This document shows, piece after piece, positions 20,642-27,481 of a stretch of DNA of 64,000 nt. The translations under genes were made by a program, and so were the position numbers. The notes below the pieces were generated by a model, which searched no databases, was not told where the DNA came from, and saw only the letters and a list, made by a program, of their open reading frames with translations. The DNA is from Lysobacter concretionis Ko07 = DSM 16239 (GTDB lineage Bacteria; Pseudomonadota; Gammaproteobacteria; Xanthomonadales; Xanthomonadaceae), in NCBI RefSeq assembly GCF_000768345.1, contig NZ_AVPS01000008.1:124001-188000 (forward strand), read 5' to 3'. Each line of letters begins with the position of its first letter. Within the stretch, counting starts at the first letter, position 1.

Positions 20642-22489
20642 ATGCCCCAGTTCCGCCTCCTTTCCATGGCCGTTGCACTGGCCCTTCCCGTGGCCGCGTT
20701 TGCGCAGAGTGGCAACACCGACACCGCCACCGACCTGGACCAGATCGTGGTCACCTCCACCCGCACCGCCATCGCGCTGGAAGACAGCATCGCGCCGACC
20801 CAGGTGATCGACCGCGCGACCATCGAGCGCAGCCAGGCAACTTCGCTGCAGGAGCTGCTGCAGGGCCGCGCCGGCATCAACCTGGTCAATTCCGGCGGCG
20901 CCGGCAAGCTGACCACGTTGTTCATGCGCGGCACCAACTCCGCCCACACGCTGGTGCTGATCGACGGCGTGCGGGTCAACCTGGCCGACTTCGCATTCGC
21001 CACCTTCCAGAACATTCCGGTCGAGCAGATCGAGCGCGTCGAGATCATGCGCGGGCCGGGTTCCAGCCTGTACGGATCGGAGGCGATCGGCGGGGTGATC
21101 CAGATCTTCACCCGCCGCGACCACGGCGCGTTCGCACCGCATTTCCAGCTTGGGGCCGGCAGCAACGGCCTGCGCGAGGCCAGCGGCGGGTTCGGCGGCA
21201 GCATCGGGCGTGGCTGGTTCGGTGCCGACGCGGGTTACCAGCGCACCGACGGCATCAATGCCTGCCGCGGATCTGCGACGTTGTTCCAGGGTTGCTACGC
21301 CGACGAGCCCGACCGCGACGGCTACCGCAACCACTCGCTCAACCTGCGCGGTGGCTACACCTTCAGCGACGCACTTAGCGTCGAGGCCAGCGCGCTGCGT
21401 ACCGAGGGCGAGAACGAGTACGACGGCTTCTACAACTACTCCGAGATCATGCAGCAGGTGTTCAGCGGCAAGCTGCGCTACACCCCGAGCGAGCGCGTGG
21501 CGGTGACCGTCAACGCCGGCCGCAGCGACAACGAGTCCGACAACTACACCGGCGACGTCCACGCCAGCACCAACAACACCCACCGCGACACCGCCTCGGT
21601 GCAGGCCGATGTGACCGTCGCCAGCGGGCAGCTGCTCAGCGCCGGCGTGGACTGGTACCAGGACCACCTGGACAGCAGCACCGCCTACCTGGTCGACAGC
21701 CGCGAGAACACGGCGGTGTTCGTGCAATACCAGGGCACATTCGGCGCCCAGCAGTGGCAGGCGGGCGTGCGCAACGACGACAACGACCAGTTCGGCAACC
21801 ACACCACCGGTTCGCTCGGCTGGGGCATGACGCTGGACAACGGGTTCCGGCTGTCGGCGAGTTACGGCACCGGCTTCAAGGCGCCCACCTTCAGCGATCT
21901 GTACGACCCGTGGAGCGGCGTGCCGGGCCTGAAGCCGGAAGAGTCCGAAAGCCTCAACCTGGGTCTGGCGCAGACCGCGGAAAACTGGAACTGGGCGCTG
22001 GACGTGTACGAGACCCGCATCGACGACCTGATCACCTACGACTCGACGACGTGGATGATGAGCCAGGTCGAGCGGGCGCGGATCCGCGGCGCGGAGTTCA
22101 CCTTCAACACCACCGTCGCCGGTTGGGACCTGTCGACCCAGCTCAGCCACACCGATCCGCGCAACCGTTCCGCGGGTGTCCAGCACGACAACCTGCTCGC
22201 GCGCCGGGCCCGCAACACAGCGCGGGTGGATCTGGACCGCCGCTTCGGCGACTTCCGCTTCGGCACCACGCTTATCGCCGCCGGCGAGCGCTTCGACGAT
22301 GCCGCCAACAACGTGCGCCTGGGCGGTTACGGCACGCTGGACCTGCGGGTGGAATACGCGCTCAGCCCGGCCTGGTCGCTGCAGGCACGGGCGAGCAACG
22401 TGCTGGACCACGACTACGAGACCGTGGCCTGGTACAACCAGCCCGGCCGCGAGTACGGACTGCGCCTGAAGTACCGCCCGGCGCATTGA
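20642..22489 (+). CDS. btuB: TonB-dependent vitamin B12 receptor
   Basis: A 615-residue outer-membrane receptor: signal peptide (MPQFRLLSMAVALALPVAAFAQ), TonB-box-like segment DQIVVTSTRT, plug domain (about 30-150, with PGSSLYGSEAIGGVIQIFT), then a 22-strand barrel ending in a C-terminal beta strand (YGLRLKYRPAH). The upstream frame is open but runs through the riboswitch, so ATG 20642 is the start. The riboswitch assigns the substrate to cobalamins. No other cobalamin transport or salvage gene is in the window. Confidence 0.93.
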   Translation: MPQFRLLSMAVALALPVAAFAQSGNTDTATDLDQIVVTSTRTAIALEDSIAPTQVIDRATIERSQATSLQELLQGRAGINLVNSGGAGKLTTLFMRGTNSAHTLVLIDGVRVNLADFAFATFQNIPVEQIERVEIMRGPGSSLYGSEAIGGVIQIFTRRDHGAFAPHFQLGAGSNGLREASGGFGGSIGRGWFGADAGYQRTDGINACRGSATLFQGCYADEPDRDGYRNHSLNLRGGYTFSDALSVEASALRTEGENEYDGFYNYSEIMQQVFSGKLRYTPSERVAVTVNAGRSDNESDNYTGDVHASTNNTHRDTASVQADVTVASGQLLSAGVDWYQDHLDSSTAYLVDSRENTAVFVQYQGTFGAQQWQAGVRNDDNDQFGNHTTGSLGWGMTLDNGFRLSASYGTGFKAPTFSDLYDPWSGVPGLKPEESESLNLGLAQTAENWNWALDVYETRIDDLITYDSTTWMMSQVERARIRGAEFTFNTTVAGWDLSTQLSHTDPRNRSAGVQHDNLLARRARNTARVDLDRRFGDFRFGTTLIAAGERFDDAANNVRLGGYGTLDLRVEYALSPAWSLQARASNVLDHDYETVAWYNQPGREYGLRLKYRPAH

Positions 22490-22524
22490 CGCGGCCGGGT
22501 TGGAAACAGTGATTGATTGAAACG

Positions 22525-22550
22525 ACAACGCCCCTGGACCGGGGCGTTGT
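22525..22550. terminator. Bidirectional hairpin between btuB and the TfoX-C-like gene
   Basis: A perfect 10-bp stem ACAACGCCCC/GGGGCGTTGT (22525-22534, 22541-22550) with a six-base loop sits in the convergent gap, 36 bp after the btuB stop. There is no long T-run, so efficiency is uncertain. Confidence 0.65.
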
Positions 22551-22577
22551 TGCTGGTGCGCGGGCAGACGGTTGCGG

Positions 22578-22931
22578 CTACCCGTCCGCGACGTCATCCG
22601 GCCGTGGCGCGACGGTGTCGGCGGTCAGCACGGTGACGGTGACCGGCCCGGCTGGCGGCTTGTTCCGCGGTGCTGGCAACTGGTCGATGGCCTCGTTCGC
22701 GGCGGCGGCCAGCTCGTTGCGGCGGTGCTCGGGAACGTCCTGCCAGTGGCAATCCAGCAGCGCGCCCTCGATCGAATAGAGCAGGTTCAAGGTCGGCCGG
22801 AAGCCCGCGCGCTTGACCCGCATGAACGCCTCGACCGGGCCGACCTGGGCCAGTTCATGGCGGCTGCGCAGACCGACCTGGCGCAACCAGGCGGTGGATT
22901 TCGGGCCGATGTTGCGCAGTTTTTCCTTCAT
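22578..22931 (-). CDS. TfoX C-terminal-domain-like protein
   Basis: A 117-residue protein. Its first ~80 residues (MKEKLRNIGPKSTAWLRQVG...VEAFMRVKRAGF...NLLYSIEGAL) match the TfoX/Sxy C-terminal helix-hairpin domain, which in small stand-alone proteins has no assigned role. ATG 22931 overlaps the stop of the upstream methionine-sulfoxide-reductase gene (ATGA), so the two are translationally coupled. The last ~25 residues are a Pro/Thr/Val-rich tail. A role in competence is not supported for the C-terminal domain alone. Confidence 0.72.
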   Translation of the reverse strand: MKEKLRNIGPKSTAWLRQVGLRSRHELAQVGPVEAFMRVKRAGFRPTLNLLYSIEGALLDCHWQDVPEHRRNELAAAANEAIDQLPAPRNKPPAGPVTVTVLTADTVAPRPDDVADG

Positions 22932-23410
22932 TCCAGTGACTCCAGGAAGATCTGCGCGATCGCTTCCATGCCGCGCTGGTCGTCGGCATCGAAACGGTCG
23001 AGCTGCGGACTGTCGACATCCAACACGCCGATCAGTTCGTCGCCGCGTACCAGCGGCACCACGATCTCCGAGCGGGACGCCGAGTCGCAGGCGATGTGGC
23101 CGGGGAATGCGTTGACGTCGGCGACCCGCTGGGTCTGCCGGGTGGACGCGGCCGCGCCGCAGACGCCCTTGTCGAGCGGGATGCGCACACAGGCCGGCTG
23201 GCCCTGGAACGGCCCGACCACCAGTTCGCGGCCGTCGAAGAAATAGAACCCGACCCAGTTCAGCGCCGGCAACGCGTGGTAGACCAGCGCCGACAGGTTG
23301 GCCGCGTTGGCGATCCGGTCGCGCTCGCCGGCGAGCAGGGCGCGGAGCTGGGCGGCCAGGTCCGCGTATTGTTCCGGCTTGCTGCCGGACAGCACGGTTG
23401 AAGTGAACAT
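22928..23410 (-). CDS. Free methionine-(R)-sulfoxide reductase (GAF domain)
   Basis: A 160-residue single GAF-domain enzyme (fRMsr class) that reduces free Met-(R)-sulfoxide in the cytoplasm. Three cysteines are at residues 74, 84 and 108, with spacing 10 and 24, identical to the catalytic/resolving set of the E. coli enzyme (84, 94, 118). WVGFYFFDG and GVLDVDSP are the other family blocks. Its stop codon overlaps the start of the TfoX-C-like gene. It likely contributes to oxidative-damage repair. Confidence 0.88.
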   Translation of the reverse strand: MFTSTVLSGSKPEQYADLAAQLRALLAGERDRIANAANLSALVYHALPALNWVGFYFFDGRELVVGPFQGQPACVRIPLDKGVCGAAASTRQTQRVADVNAFPGHIACDSASRSEIVVPLVRGDELIGVLDVDSPQLDRFDADDQRGMEAIAQIFLESLE

Positions 23411-23664
23411 CGGGCCAGTCTAGCAGCGCCGGTCCGGGCGGGTCGGACAACGCCGGCATCGCCGGGCCGGGCTTTGCAAGGCCGGACTGGGTCGGCTCGG
23501 GCGGGGCACCGGTCGAGTGGCTCAGGTCCGGTGGCGGTCAGATGGGGCCGGGTTCATATCGGCCGGATACAGCGGTCTCGACACGGCCGGCAGTGGGTCA
23601 GGCCAGGCGCTGATCCGGCGGCTTCTGGTCAGGCCAGCTCCATGTCAAGCATTACCATGCCCGC

Positions 23665-24369
23665 ATGGATATCCGCGGTTTCTATGTGACCGGCACTGAT
23701 ACCGGGGTCGGCAAATCGGTGGCCAGCGCGAGCCTGCTGCATGCGCTGCGCGCGCGCGGCCGGCGCGCAGTCGGGATGAAGCCGGTTGCGAGCGGTTGCG
23801 AGTACATCGACGGCGCCTGGCGCAACGAGGATGCGCTGCTGTTGCAGGCGGCCAGCGAGCCGCGGCCGGCGTATGCCGACATCAACCCGTATGCGTTGCG
23901 TTCGCCGGTCGCACCCGAGCTGGCGCTGCGCGAGGACGGGGTCGAACTGGGCTTCGACCGGATCCTGGCCGCGCACGCGCGACTGGCGGCACAGGCCGAC
24001 ACGGTGGTGGTCGAAGGCGTCGGTGGCTGGGCCGCGCCCTTGTCGGTGCACCATGACCAGCTCGATCTGGTGCGCGCGCTGGATCTGCCGGTGGTGCTGG
24101 TGGTCGGCCTGCGGCTGGGCTGCATCAACCACGCACGGCTGAGCGTGCGGGCCATCCAGGCCGACGGCGTGCGGCTGCTGGGCTGGATCGCCAACGAGGT
24201 GGACCCGGCGATGGCCCGCATCGACGACAACGTCCAGATATTGCGTGATCGCCTGCCGGTGCCGTGTTGGGGCCGGCTGCCTTACCGGCCCCGGCACGAC
24301 CCGGCCGAACTGGCCAGTTGCCTGCACTTGCCGGATGCCGGATTGACGGAGCGGCAGTCGCCGGCCTGA
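23665..24369 (+). CDS. bioD: Dethiobiotin synthetase
   Basis: BioD (234 aa) closes the ureido ring of dethiobiotin from DAPA, CO2 and ATP, the penultimate step of biotin synthesis. P-loop TGTDTGVGKS is at residues 9-18, the GMKPVASG block near 38-45 binds substrate, and VEGVGGWAAPL is the Mg/CO2 site region. It stands alone; no other bio gene is in the window. About 250 bp upstream holds only GC-rich sequence with no clear feature. A strong terminator follows. Confidence 0.93.
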   Translation: MDIRGFYVTGTDTGVGKSVASASLLHALRARGRRAVGMKPVASGCEYIDGAWRNEDALLLQAASEPRPAYADINPYALRSPVAPELALREDGVELGFDRILAAHARLAAQADTVVVEGVGGWAAPLSVHHDQLDLVRALDLPVVLVVGLRLGCINHARLSVRAIQADGVRLLGWIANEVDPAMARIDDNVQILRDRLPVPCWGRLPYRPRHDPAELASCLHLPDAGLTERQSPA

Positions 24370-24383
24370 GCGCAGGCAACAAA

Positions 24384-24411
24384 AAACCCGGAAGCCTGCG
24401 CTTCCGGGTTT
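24384..24411. terminator. Bidirectional terminator between bioD and the phasin gene
   Basis: A perfect 12-bp stem AAACCCGGAAGC/GCTTCCGGGTTT (24384-24395, 24400-24411) with loop CTGC. It is preceded by an A-run (useful on the minus strand) and followed by TTT. It lies between convergent stop codons. Confidence 0.85.
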
Positions 24412-24444
24412 CGTGTTCCGGCCGTGGCTGGAGAGAGAGACGGT

Positions 24445-24882
24445 TTACTTGGCCTTGGCAGCCTTGGTCGCGCCCTTGGCAAACGACTCGGCCTTCTCGG
24501 TCACGCTCTTGGCGACCTGCTCGGCGTTGGCCTGGGTGGTCTTTACCGCGGCTTCGAGCTGCGACTTGGCGATATCGCCGATCTGCTCATTGGCCTTGGT
24601 GGTGCGGCCGATGACTTCCTGGCCGACGGCGACGCCGCGCTCGACGTTCTCGCGGGCGACCTGCACGCCCTTCGGCCAGATCTTCTTCAGGCCGTCGGCG
24701 TCGCGCACTTCGGCGAACTCGCCCAGGAACGCGAAGGTGGCATTGGCGCGGTCTTCGATCGCGGCCAACTGCAGGCCGAACAGGGCCTCGGTGTTTTCGA
24801 TGGCGAGACGGTTGACCTGTGCCGCGGCTTCCGCGAACTGACGCGTGGCGACGGCGAACTGCTCGTTGAATTGCTGGTACAT
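24445..24882 (-). CDS. Phasin-family protein
   Basis: A 145-residue, almost wholly helical protein (MYQQFNEQFAVATRQFAEAA... FGLQLAAIEDRANATFAFLGEFAEV...) with the Phasin_2 pattern and an Ala/Lys-rich C-terminal tail. Phasins coat polyhydroxyalkanoate granules; in species without PHA they can act in stress or membrane association. ATG 24882 is preferred over an open frame to 24966 because GGAG lies just upstream. No PHA synthase is in the window. Two inverted repeats lie upstream. Confidence 0.82.
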   Translation of the reverse strand: MYQQFNEQFAVATRQFAEAAAQVNRLAIENTEALFGLQLAAIEDRANATFAFLGEFAEVRDADGLKKIWPKGVQVARENVERGVAVGQEVIGRTTKANEQIGDIAKSQLEAAVKTTQANAEQVAKSVTEKAESFAKGATKAAKAK

Positions 24883-24936
24883 GACGGGAGTCTCCTGCTT
24901 GCGTCGACAAGAGATTTGTCGATTTGTGCGGTGCAG

Positions 24937-24965
24937 CATAATCCCGATTATGTTGCGATGCAACA
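24937..24965 (-). promoter_or_regulatory. Two adjacent palindromes upstream of the phasin gene
   Basis: CATAATC-CC-GATTATG (24937-24952) abuts TGTTGC-GAT-GCAACA (24951-24965), about 55-83 bp before the phasin start. The second has the TTGC-N3-GCAA form reminiscent of PhaR-type sites that control phasin genes. It may be an operator; the regulator is not encoded here. Confidence 0.45.
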
Positions 24966-25029
24966 ACAGGTGCTCTGTCAGGTGGAATCCGTTCAGCTTC
25001 GGCGGCGACCGGCTCGCCCGGCCGCGCGA

Positions 25030-25383
25030 TCAACCCCGGTAACGGCAGCCTGACGTGCAGGTCTCGTGCACCACGACCTCGCTCAGCAACGGCAACGTAG
25101 GTTTCAGGCGCTCCCAGATCCACATCGCGATGCGCTCGCTGGTGGGGTTGTCGAGGCCCTCGATGTCATTGAGGTAGTTGTGGTCGAGCTGCTCGTACAG
25201 CGGGCGGAAAGCCGCCTTGATGTCGGCGAAATCGACCACCCAGCCGGTGTCCGCGCCGGGTTCGCCCTCCAGGTGGATCTCGACCCGGAACGAATGCCCG
25301 TGCAGGCGGGCGCACTTGTGCCCTGGCGGGACGTTCGGCAGCCGGTGGGCGGCCTCGAGGGTGAAGATCTTGAAAATATTCAT
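25030..25383 (-). CDS. queD: 6-carboxytetrahydropterin synthase
   Basis: QueD (117 aa) converts dihydroneopterin triphosphate to 6-carboxytetrahydropterin, an early step toward queuosine. Zn-binding histidines are in AAHRLP and RLHGHSF, the catalytic Cys precedes them in [12 protein letters not shown], and the [11 protein letters not shown]-terminus with a Glu is typical. It could in principle be a pyruvoyl-tetrahydropterin synthase homologue. It is transcribed divergently from fnr. Confidence 0.9.
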   Translation of the reverse strand: MNIFKIFTLEAAHRLPNVPPGHKCARLHGHSFRVEIHLEGEPGADTGWVVDFADIKAAFRPLYEQLDHNYLNDIEGLDNPTSERIAMWIWERLKPTLPLLSEVVVHETCTSGCRYRG

Positions 25384-25450
25384 CCACGCATTGTATCGCC
25401 GCCCGAACCGGTATCACGTTCCGGCCCCGGGCATGGCACGATGACGCCCC

Positions 25451-26227
25451 ATGAACACTTCTGCCGCGGCTTCGTCCGTCATCGACCTTGCCTCCCTGCG
25501 CCGGGGCTGCGCGCAGTGCTCGCTGCGGCAGTTGTGCCTGCCGGCGGAGATCGGGCCGGTGGACCTGCAGCAGCTTGACGAGATCGTCCGCCGCCGGCGT
25601 CCGGTGGAGCGCGGTGAGTGGCTGTTCCGCACCGGCGACCGGCTGGGCTCGGTGTATGTGGCCCGCGACGGCGCGTTCAAGACCGTCAGCACCACCGAGG
25701 ATGGGGATGCGCAGGTGGTGGGTTTCCATCTGCCGGGCGAACTGATCGGGCTGGATGCGCTGGGGACCGGTACGCACCGCTGCGATGCGGTGGCGTTGAC
25801 CACCGCGAATGTCTGCGAAGTGCCGTTCGAGCAGCTCACCACGATCGCCGCGCAATTGCCGAGCCTGCAGCAACAGCTGATGCGGGTGATCGGCCAGAGC
25901 GTCGGCCGCGACCAGGACCACCTGGAGATGCTGGTGCGCCGCCAGGCCAACGAGCGCATCGCGTTGTTCCTGCACGGCCTGGGCGAGCGGCTGAGCAATA
26001 TCGGCCAGTGCGGCAACAAGTTCCGGTTGCCGATGGGCCGGCAGGACATCGCCGATTTCCTGGGCCTGGCGCTGGAAACCGTCAGCCGCGGCTTTACCCG
26101 CCTGCAGGACGACGGTGTGATCGTGGTGCTCGGTCGCAGCGTGGAGATCGTCGATGTCGCCGAACTGCACCGCCTCGCGCACGGCTGCGAGCCACCGGCG
26201 CCGGCCGCGCAAGCGCGGCAGCGATAG
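25451..26227 (+). CDS. fnr: FNR oxygen-sensing transcription regulator
   Basis: A 258-residue Crp/Fnr protein. Cysteines at 20, 23 and 29 match the E. coli FNR cluster ligands exactly, and C111 (in THRCDAV) is the likely fourth, so a [4Fe-4S] oxygen sensor is expected. The cNMP-like beta-barrel (about 35-150), dimer helix and HTH (RQDIADFLGLALETVSRGFTRL, about 197-218) follow. The recognition helix keeps E-x-x-S-R, which reads TTGAT half-sites. Matching sites precede ccoN, ubiU and ubiD and lie near nirK in this window. Confidence 0.93.
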   Translation: MNTSAAASSVIDLASLRRGCAQCSLRQLCLPAEIGPVDLQQLDEIVRRRRPVERGEWLFRTGDRLGSVYVARDGAFKTVSTTEDGDAQVVGFHLPGELIGLDALGTGTHRCDAVALTTANVCEVPFEQLTTIAAQLPSLQQQLMRVIGQSVGRDQDHLEMLVRRQANERIALFLHGLGERLSNIGQCGNKFRLPMGRQDIADFLGLALETVSRGFTRLQDDGVIVVLGRSVEIVDVAELHRLAHGCEPPAPAAQARQR

Positions 26228-26249
26228 GGCTGCGACTCGACGGGTTGAA

Positions 26250-26345
26250 GATACAAGGGCGCAATAAGCCGCCCTGGCGGTGCATTGCGCCGGGGTCCGG
26301 TGCGGCGTGCAGGTCCGCGGCGCAATACGCCTCCGGCTATGGCGC
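26250..26345. repeat. GCGCAAT palindromic repeat after fnr
   Basis: The gap between fnr and the convergent safE-like gene contains GGGCGCAATAAGCC, GGTGCATTGCGCC and GGCGCAATACGCC...GGCGCCCTACAG, variants of the GCGCATT unit seen after atpC. No coding or RNA signal otherwise. Confidence 0.5.
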
Positions 26346-26363
26346 CCTACAGATCCGGTGGAT

Positions 26364-27092
26364 TCACATTGACCGCGGCAGGCAGCCCAGCGCGGCCAGC
26401 AGGCCGTGCATCGCCGGCACCTGCATCAGCCACGGCGATGCCAGTGTCAGCAGGCCCGCCGCGAGCACGAGCAAGCCCGCACCCAGCCGCCAGCCGCCGC
26501 GCTGCAGGCGCTGGCCCAGCCGCGCGCCCGACCAGGTCAGCGACACCATCAGCGGCAGGGTCCCGAGCCCGAATGCGGCCATGGTCAGCGCACCGTTGCG
26601 CGTGTCGGCCTGCAGCCAGGCGGCGGCGAGCATGGTGGTGCTGAGTCCGCACGGCATCCAGCCCCACAACATCCCCAGTCCGATCCGTTTTGCGCTGGTG
26701 TTGGCCGGCAGCAGGCGGCGTTGCAGCGGTCGCAGTCTTGCCCACAGCGCGCCGGTGCCCGGCCCGGACAGGAAGGCGAGCCGGCCCTTGCGATCCAGCA
26801 GGCGCACGGCGACCACCACCAGCACCAGTCCGACCGCCGCGCGCAGGCCCATGGCGAGCCAGTCCAGCCGGGCCAGGTCGAGGATGCCGTGGCCGATGCC
26901 GCCGGCGATCGCGCCGGCCGCGGTGTAGCCCAGTACGCGGCCCAGGTTCGGTTCGATCGCGTATTTCCAGCTGGCGCGCGGGCCCATCGCCGAGAACCCG
27001 GTGGCGATGCCGCCGCACATCGCCGCGCAATGCACGCCGCCCATCAGGCCGGTCAGCAGCGCCGCGCCGAGGGTGAGCCAGTCCAGCGGCAT
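26364..27092 (-). CDS. TauE/SafE-like membrane protein of the cbb3 oxidase operon
   Basis: A 242-residue inner-membrane protein with about six helices. It has the LLTGLMGGVHCAAMCGGI N-terminal motif typical of the SafE/UreH-like (cytochrome-biogenesis DsbD-like) family found next to ccoS in many proteobacteria. The Cys-x3-Cys (CAAMC, about residues 22-26) suggests copper or thiol handling during cbb3 oxidase assembly. It starts two bases after ccoS and is the last gene of the cco operon. The transport substrate is unproven. Confidence 0.75.
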   Translation of the reverse strand: MPLDWLTLGAALLTGLMGGVHCAAMCGGIATGFSAMGPRASWKYAIEPNLGRVLGYTAAGAIAGGIGHGILDLARLDWLAMGLRAAVGLVLVVVAVRLLDRKGRLAFLSGPGTGALWARLRPLQRRLLPANTSAKRIGLGMLWGWMPCGLSTTMLAAAWLQADTRNGALTMAAFGLGTLPLMVSLTWSGARLGQRLQRGGWRLGAGLLVLAAGLLTLASPWLMQVPAMHGLLAALGCLPRSM

Positions 27093-27094
27093 GC

Positions 27095-27481
27095 TCAGCC
27101 GTCGCGCCCGTCGCGGGACGGGGTCTGCGCGGCATCCAGTGGTTTGCTGCCGGTCTCCGTCTCACCGCTCGTGTCAGTGCCGGTGGAGGTCGCCGCCGGA
27201 GTCGGGTCGGCCGGAGTCGAGTCGGCTGGTGTCGTGGCGGAGGCGGGCCTGTCGAGCGGCACCGCCGGGGAAGCCTGGCCCGGACCGGTCGTGGGGCTGT
27301 CGCCGGTCGCCGGCGTGGACGGGGCGCGCACCGGCCGGTCGTGTTCATCCTCGCGCAGGATGTCCAGCGCGGGCGTGTCCAGGTCCTCGAACTGGCCGCG
27401 CCTGACCGCCCAGACGAACGCCCAGGCCGCGAGGATCAGGGCCGCCATGCTGACCGGGATGAGAAACAGCAGGATGTTCAT
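27095..27481 (-). CDS. ccoS: cbb3 oxidase assembly protein CcoS with a long tail
   Basis: The first ~50 residues are standard CcoS: one membrane helix (MNILLFLIPVSMAALILAAW) followed by RRGQFEDLDTPALDILREDE. CcoS is needed to insert heme b and CuB into CcoN. The usual length is about 50-75 residues; this protein has 128, the extra part being a Pro/Thr/Ser/Asp-rich disordered tail with no recognisable domain. The start overlaps the ccoI stop (ATGA). Confidence 0.88.
   Translation of the reverse strand: MNILLFLIPVSMAALILAAWAFVWAVRRGQFEDLDTPALDILREDEHDRPVRAPSTPATGDSPTTGPGQASPAVPLDRPASATTPADSTPADPTPAATSTGTDTSGETETGSKPLDAAQTPSRDGRDG

Noticed and set aside
20357-22597. A 746-codon minus-strand open frame opposite btuB
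   Set aside because: Shadow of btuB; it would also run through the cobalamin riboswitch.
23411-23664. A possible small gene in the gap before bioD
   Set aside because: Several short open frames exist, but none has a convincing ribosome site or composition. The sequence is low-complexity GGCCGG-rich.
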